Positions 62,522-64,000 of a stretch of DNA of 64,000 nt are shown piece by piece (the first letter of the stretch is position 1; each line of letters starts with the position of its first letter). The translations under genes and the position numbers were made by a program. Location of the stretch: positions 310,001 through 374,000 of the forward strand of contig NZ_QMHP01000003.1 in the NCBI RefSeq assembly GCF_003313335.1, read 5' to 3'. This DNA is from Pedobacter zeaxanthinifaciens. GTDB taxonomy: Bacteria > Bacteroidota > Bacteroidia > Sphingobacteriales > Sphingobacteriaceae. The notes below the pieces were generated by a model. The model saw nothing but the letters and a program-made list of their open reading frames with translations, ran no database searches and was not told where the DNA came from.

Positions 62522-63793
62522 ATGAATATCTTACTCATCGGTTCGGGCGGAAGAGAGTGTGCTTTTGCCTGGAAATTAAGCCAATCGGAAAAATGCGAAA
62601 ATTTGTTTATTGCACCAGGCAATGCCGGAACAGCAAATTATGGCAAAAATGTAAATATCAACCCTAATGATTTTGAAGCAGTAAAAGCACTTGCACTGAA
62701 AGAGCAGATAGATTTATTAGTGGTAGGTCCCGAAGAGCCTTTAGTTTTAGGTATTCATGATTTTTTTGCTGCAGATGAAGCTTTGGCGCACATCCCTGTA
62801 ATTGGCCCTAAAAAAGAAGGTGCCATTTTAGAAGGAAGTAAAGATTTCTCTAAGCAGTTTATGGAGCGCCATCATATCCCAACGGCAAAATCAAAGTCGT
62901 TTACTAACGAAAACTTGGAGGAAGGACTGGCCTATTTAGCGCAGCACAGCTTGCCAATTGTGCTAAAAGCCGATGGCTTGGCAGCTGGGAAGGGCGTGCT
63001 GATCATCGATAACCATCAGGAGGCGCAGGATGAACTTAGGCTGATGTTGGATGGCAAGTTTGGTAAAGCTGGTTCTACGGTGGTAGTGGAGGAGTTTTTA
63101 ACCGGAATTGAACTTTCTGTTTTTATATTAACCGATGGAAAAAACTATGTGATTTTACCAGAGGCGAAGGACTACAAACGCATTGGACAAGGCGACACAG
63201 GTTTGAATACAGGTGGTATGGGATCGGTATCTCCAGTGCCATTTGCTGATGCTGCATTTTTAAATAAAATTGAAGAACGTATCATTAAACCTACCGTAAA
63301 TGGATTAGCAAGCGAAGGAATTGACTATACAGGTTTTATTTTCTTCGGGCTAATTAAAGTGGGCGATGAGCCTTATGTGATTGAATATAATGCTCGTATG
63401 GGCGATCCCGAAACTGAAAGTGTAATGTTAAGGATTGAGAATGACTTGCTAGAATTATTTATGGCTTGTGCCAATAAAAATTTAGGCGACTATCAAATCA
63501 AAATCAGCGAAAAAAATGCAGCTACCGTAATGATTGTTGCCGGCGGCTACCCAGGTGATTACGAAAAAGGAAAAGTAATTACCGGCTTAGATAACATTAG
63601 AGATTCTTTTGCTTTCCATGCTGGAACTACTTCCGAAGGAGGCTTAGTAAAAACCAATGGCGGTAGGGTATTGGCTATCAGTTCATTAAAAGATTCGCAA
63701 TTTGAAGCTTTACAATGCGCCACCGCTGATGCTGCCAGAATTTACTTTGATGGCAAATATTTTAGAGAAGATATCGGATTTGACTTAATGTAA
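62522..63793 (+). CDS. purD: phosphoribosylamine-glycine ligase
   Basis: PurD joins phosphoribosylamine and glycine with ATP to give glycinamide ribonucleotide in purine synthesis. 423 residues, standard. Motifs: N-terminal LLIGSGGRECAFAWKL, GPEEPLVLGI near residue 73, ATP-grasp loop LKADGLAAGKGVLI near residue 148, LPEAKDYKRIGQGDTGLNTGGMG near residue 215 and YNARMGDPETE near residue 291. It ends the window's last operon. The start is 4 nt downstream of a -7 box. Confidence 0.97.
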   Translation: MNILLIGSGGRECAFAWKLSQSEKCENLFIAPGNAGTANYGKNVNINPNDFEAVKALALKEQIDLLVVGPEEPLVLGIHDFFAADEALAHIPVIGPKKEGAILEGSKDFSKQFMERHHIPTAKSKSFTNENLEEGLAYLAQHSLPIVLKADGLAAGKGVLIIDNHQEAQDELRLMLDGKFGKAGSTVVVEEFLTGIELSVFILTDGKNYVILPEAKDYKRIGQGDTGLNTGGMGSVSPVPFADAAFLNKIEERIIKPTVNGLASEGIDYTGFIFFGLIKVGDEPYVIEYNARMGDPETESVMLRIENDLLELFMACANKNLGDYQIKISEKNAATVMIVAGGYPGDYEKGKVITGLDNIRDSFAFHAGTTSEGGLVKTNGGRVLAISSLKDSQFEALQCATADAARIYFDGKYFREDIGFDLM

Positions 63794-63840
63794 ATCCACA
63801 ATTCGAGGAAATTATTTCTCAATTATCAACATTTTTCGTA

Positions 63841-63859
63841 ACCTTGTATTTAACAAGGT
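63841..63859. repeat. short hairpin ACCTTGT...ACAAGGT
   Basis: A 7-bp perfect stem, 48 nt after the purD stop and 15 nt before the terminator. Confidence 0.4.
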
Positions 63860-63873
63860 GCAACTAACCCATT

Positions 63874-63918
63874 TCCCAACTAAGCACTTTGCGAACTGCT
63901 TAGTTGGGATTTTCTTTT
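63874..63918 (+). terminator. intrinsic terminator after purD
   Basis: TCCCAACTAAGCA / TGCTTAGTTGGGA, a 13-bp stem with a 10-nt loop, followed by TTTTCTTTT. Confidence 0.85.
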
Positions 63919-64000
63919 GATCAGCTACCTACGCGGTTAATTGGCATGCTTTTTTAGTATTAAGTTTTTTTAATTGTAGCTTGAAAAAAACATTACATAA

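Overview
The window is a stretch of Bacteroidota chromosome, most likely family Sphingobacteriaceae (Pedobacter-like). Supporting signs are a SusC/SusD pair with FecR and an ECF sigma factor, the gliding-motility lipoprotein gene gldB, many lipoproteins and signal-peptide proteins of Bacteroidota type, weak Shine-Dalgarno signals, promoter -7 boxes of the TAnnTTTG type, and an AT-leaning composition. No tRNA, rRNA, phage, IS transposase or CRISPR array was seen.

Layout: 1-8 kb holds an M20 peptidase tail, prfB (RF2, with its programmed +1 frameshift), an esterase, an S41 protease, murQ and a Bax-inhibitor-1 membrane protein. 8-14 kb is a methionine/one-carbon locus: a SAM-I riboswitch, a very long metH, a four-helix-bundle (S23/IVP) gene and metF. 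14.4-23 kb, on the minus strand, is an ECF sigma-FecR-SusC-SusD-lipoprotein-dihaem peroxidase operon ending in two tiny membrane-protein ORFs. A PerR/Fur-like palindrome covers its promoter. 23-25.5 kb has small secreted proteins and a GHL10-type hydrolase. 25.5-30.7 kb is thrA-thrB-thrC behind a Thr/Ile-rich leader peptide and an attenuator. 31-46 kb is mostly housekeeping: gcvT, comB, a patatin, gldB, nadE, two DUF3857-type proteins, glutaminyl cyclase, yraN and dnaG. 46-47.3 kb is a non-coding tandem repeat array. 47-64 kb holds SGNH hydrolase, M20, SPOR and lipoprotein genes, secA, a LytS/LytTR two-component pair, an intradiol-dioxygenase-like protein, two unknown genes and purD.

The most unusual object is metH. 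Its frame stays open through three insertions built from one ~30-bp GC-rich REP-like palindrome family. One is a solitary copy. One is a 102-bp pair of inverted copies. One is a 486-bp pair of inverted copies enclosing a complete-looking DUF559 (PD-(D/E)XK/Vsr-like) endonuclease domain, placed just before the cobalamin-binding domain. This suggests a mobile element that carries a nuclease as cargo and is tolerated in frame inside an essential-pathway enzyme.

Other regulatory or structural finds: a two-state threonine attenuator with an exact 10-nt antiterminator; 21-bp-spaced direct repeats of LytTR type upstream of a PepSY-like lipoprotein gene and of the intradiol-dioxygenase gene; a degenerate 21-bp tandem array; a mixed ~153/~410-bp tandem array; low-complexity hairpin spacers in front of several start codons; and several TAnnTTTG boxes lying 4-5 nt from start codons, which suggests leaderless transcripts.
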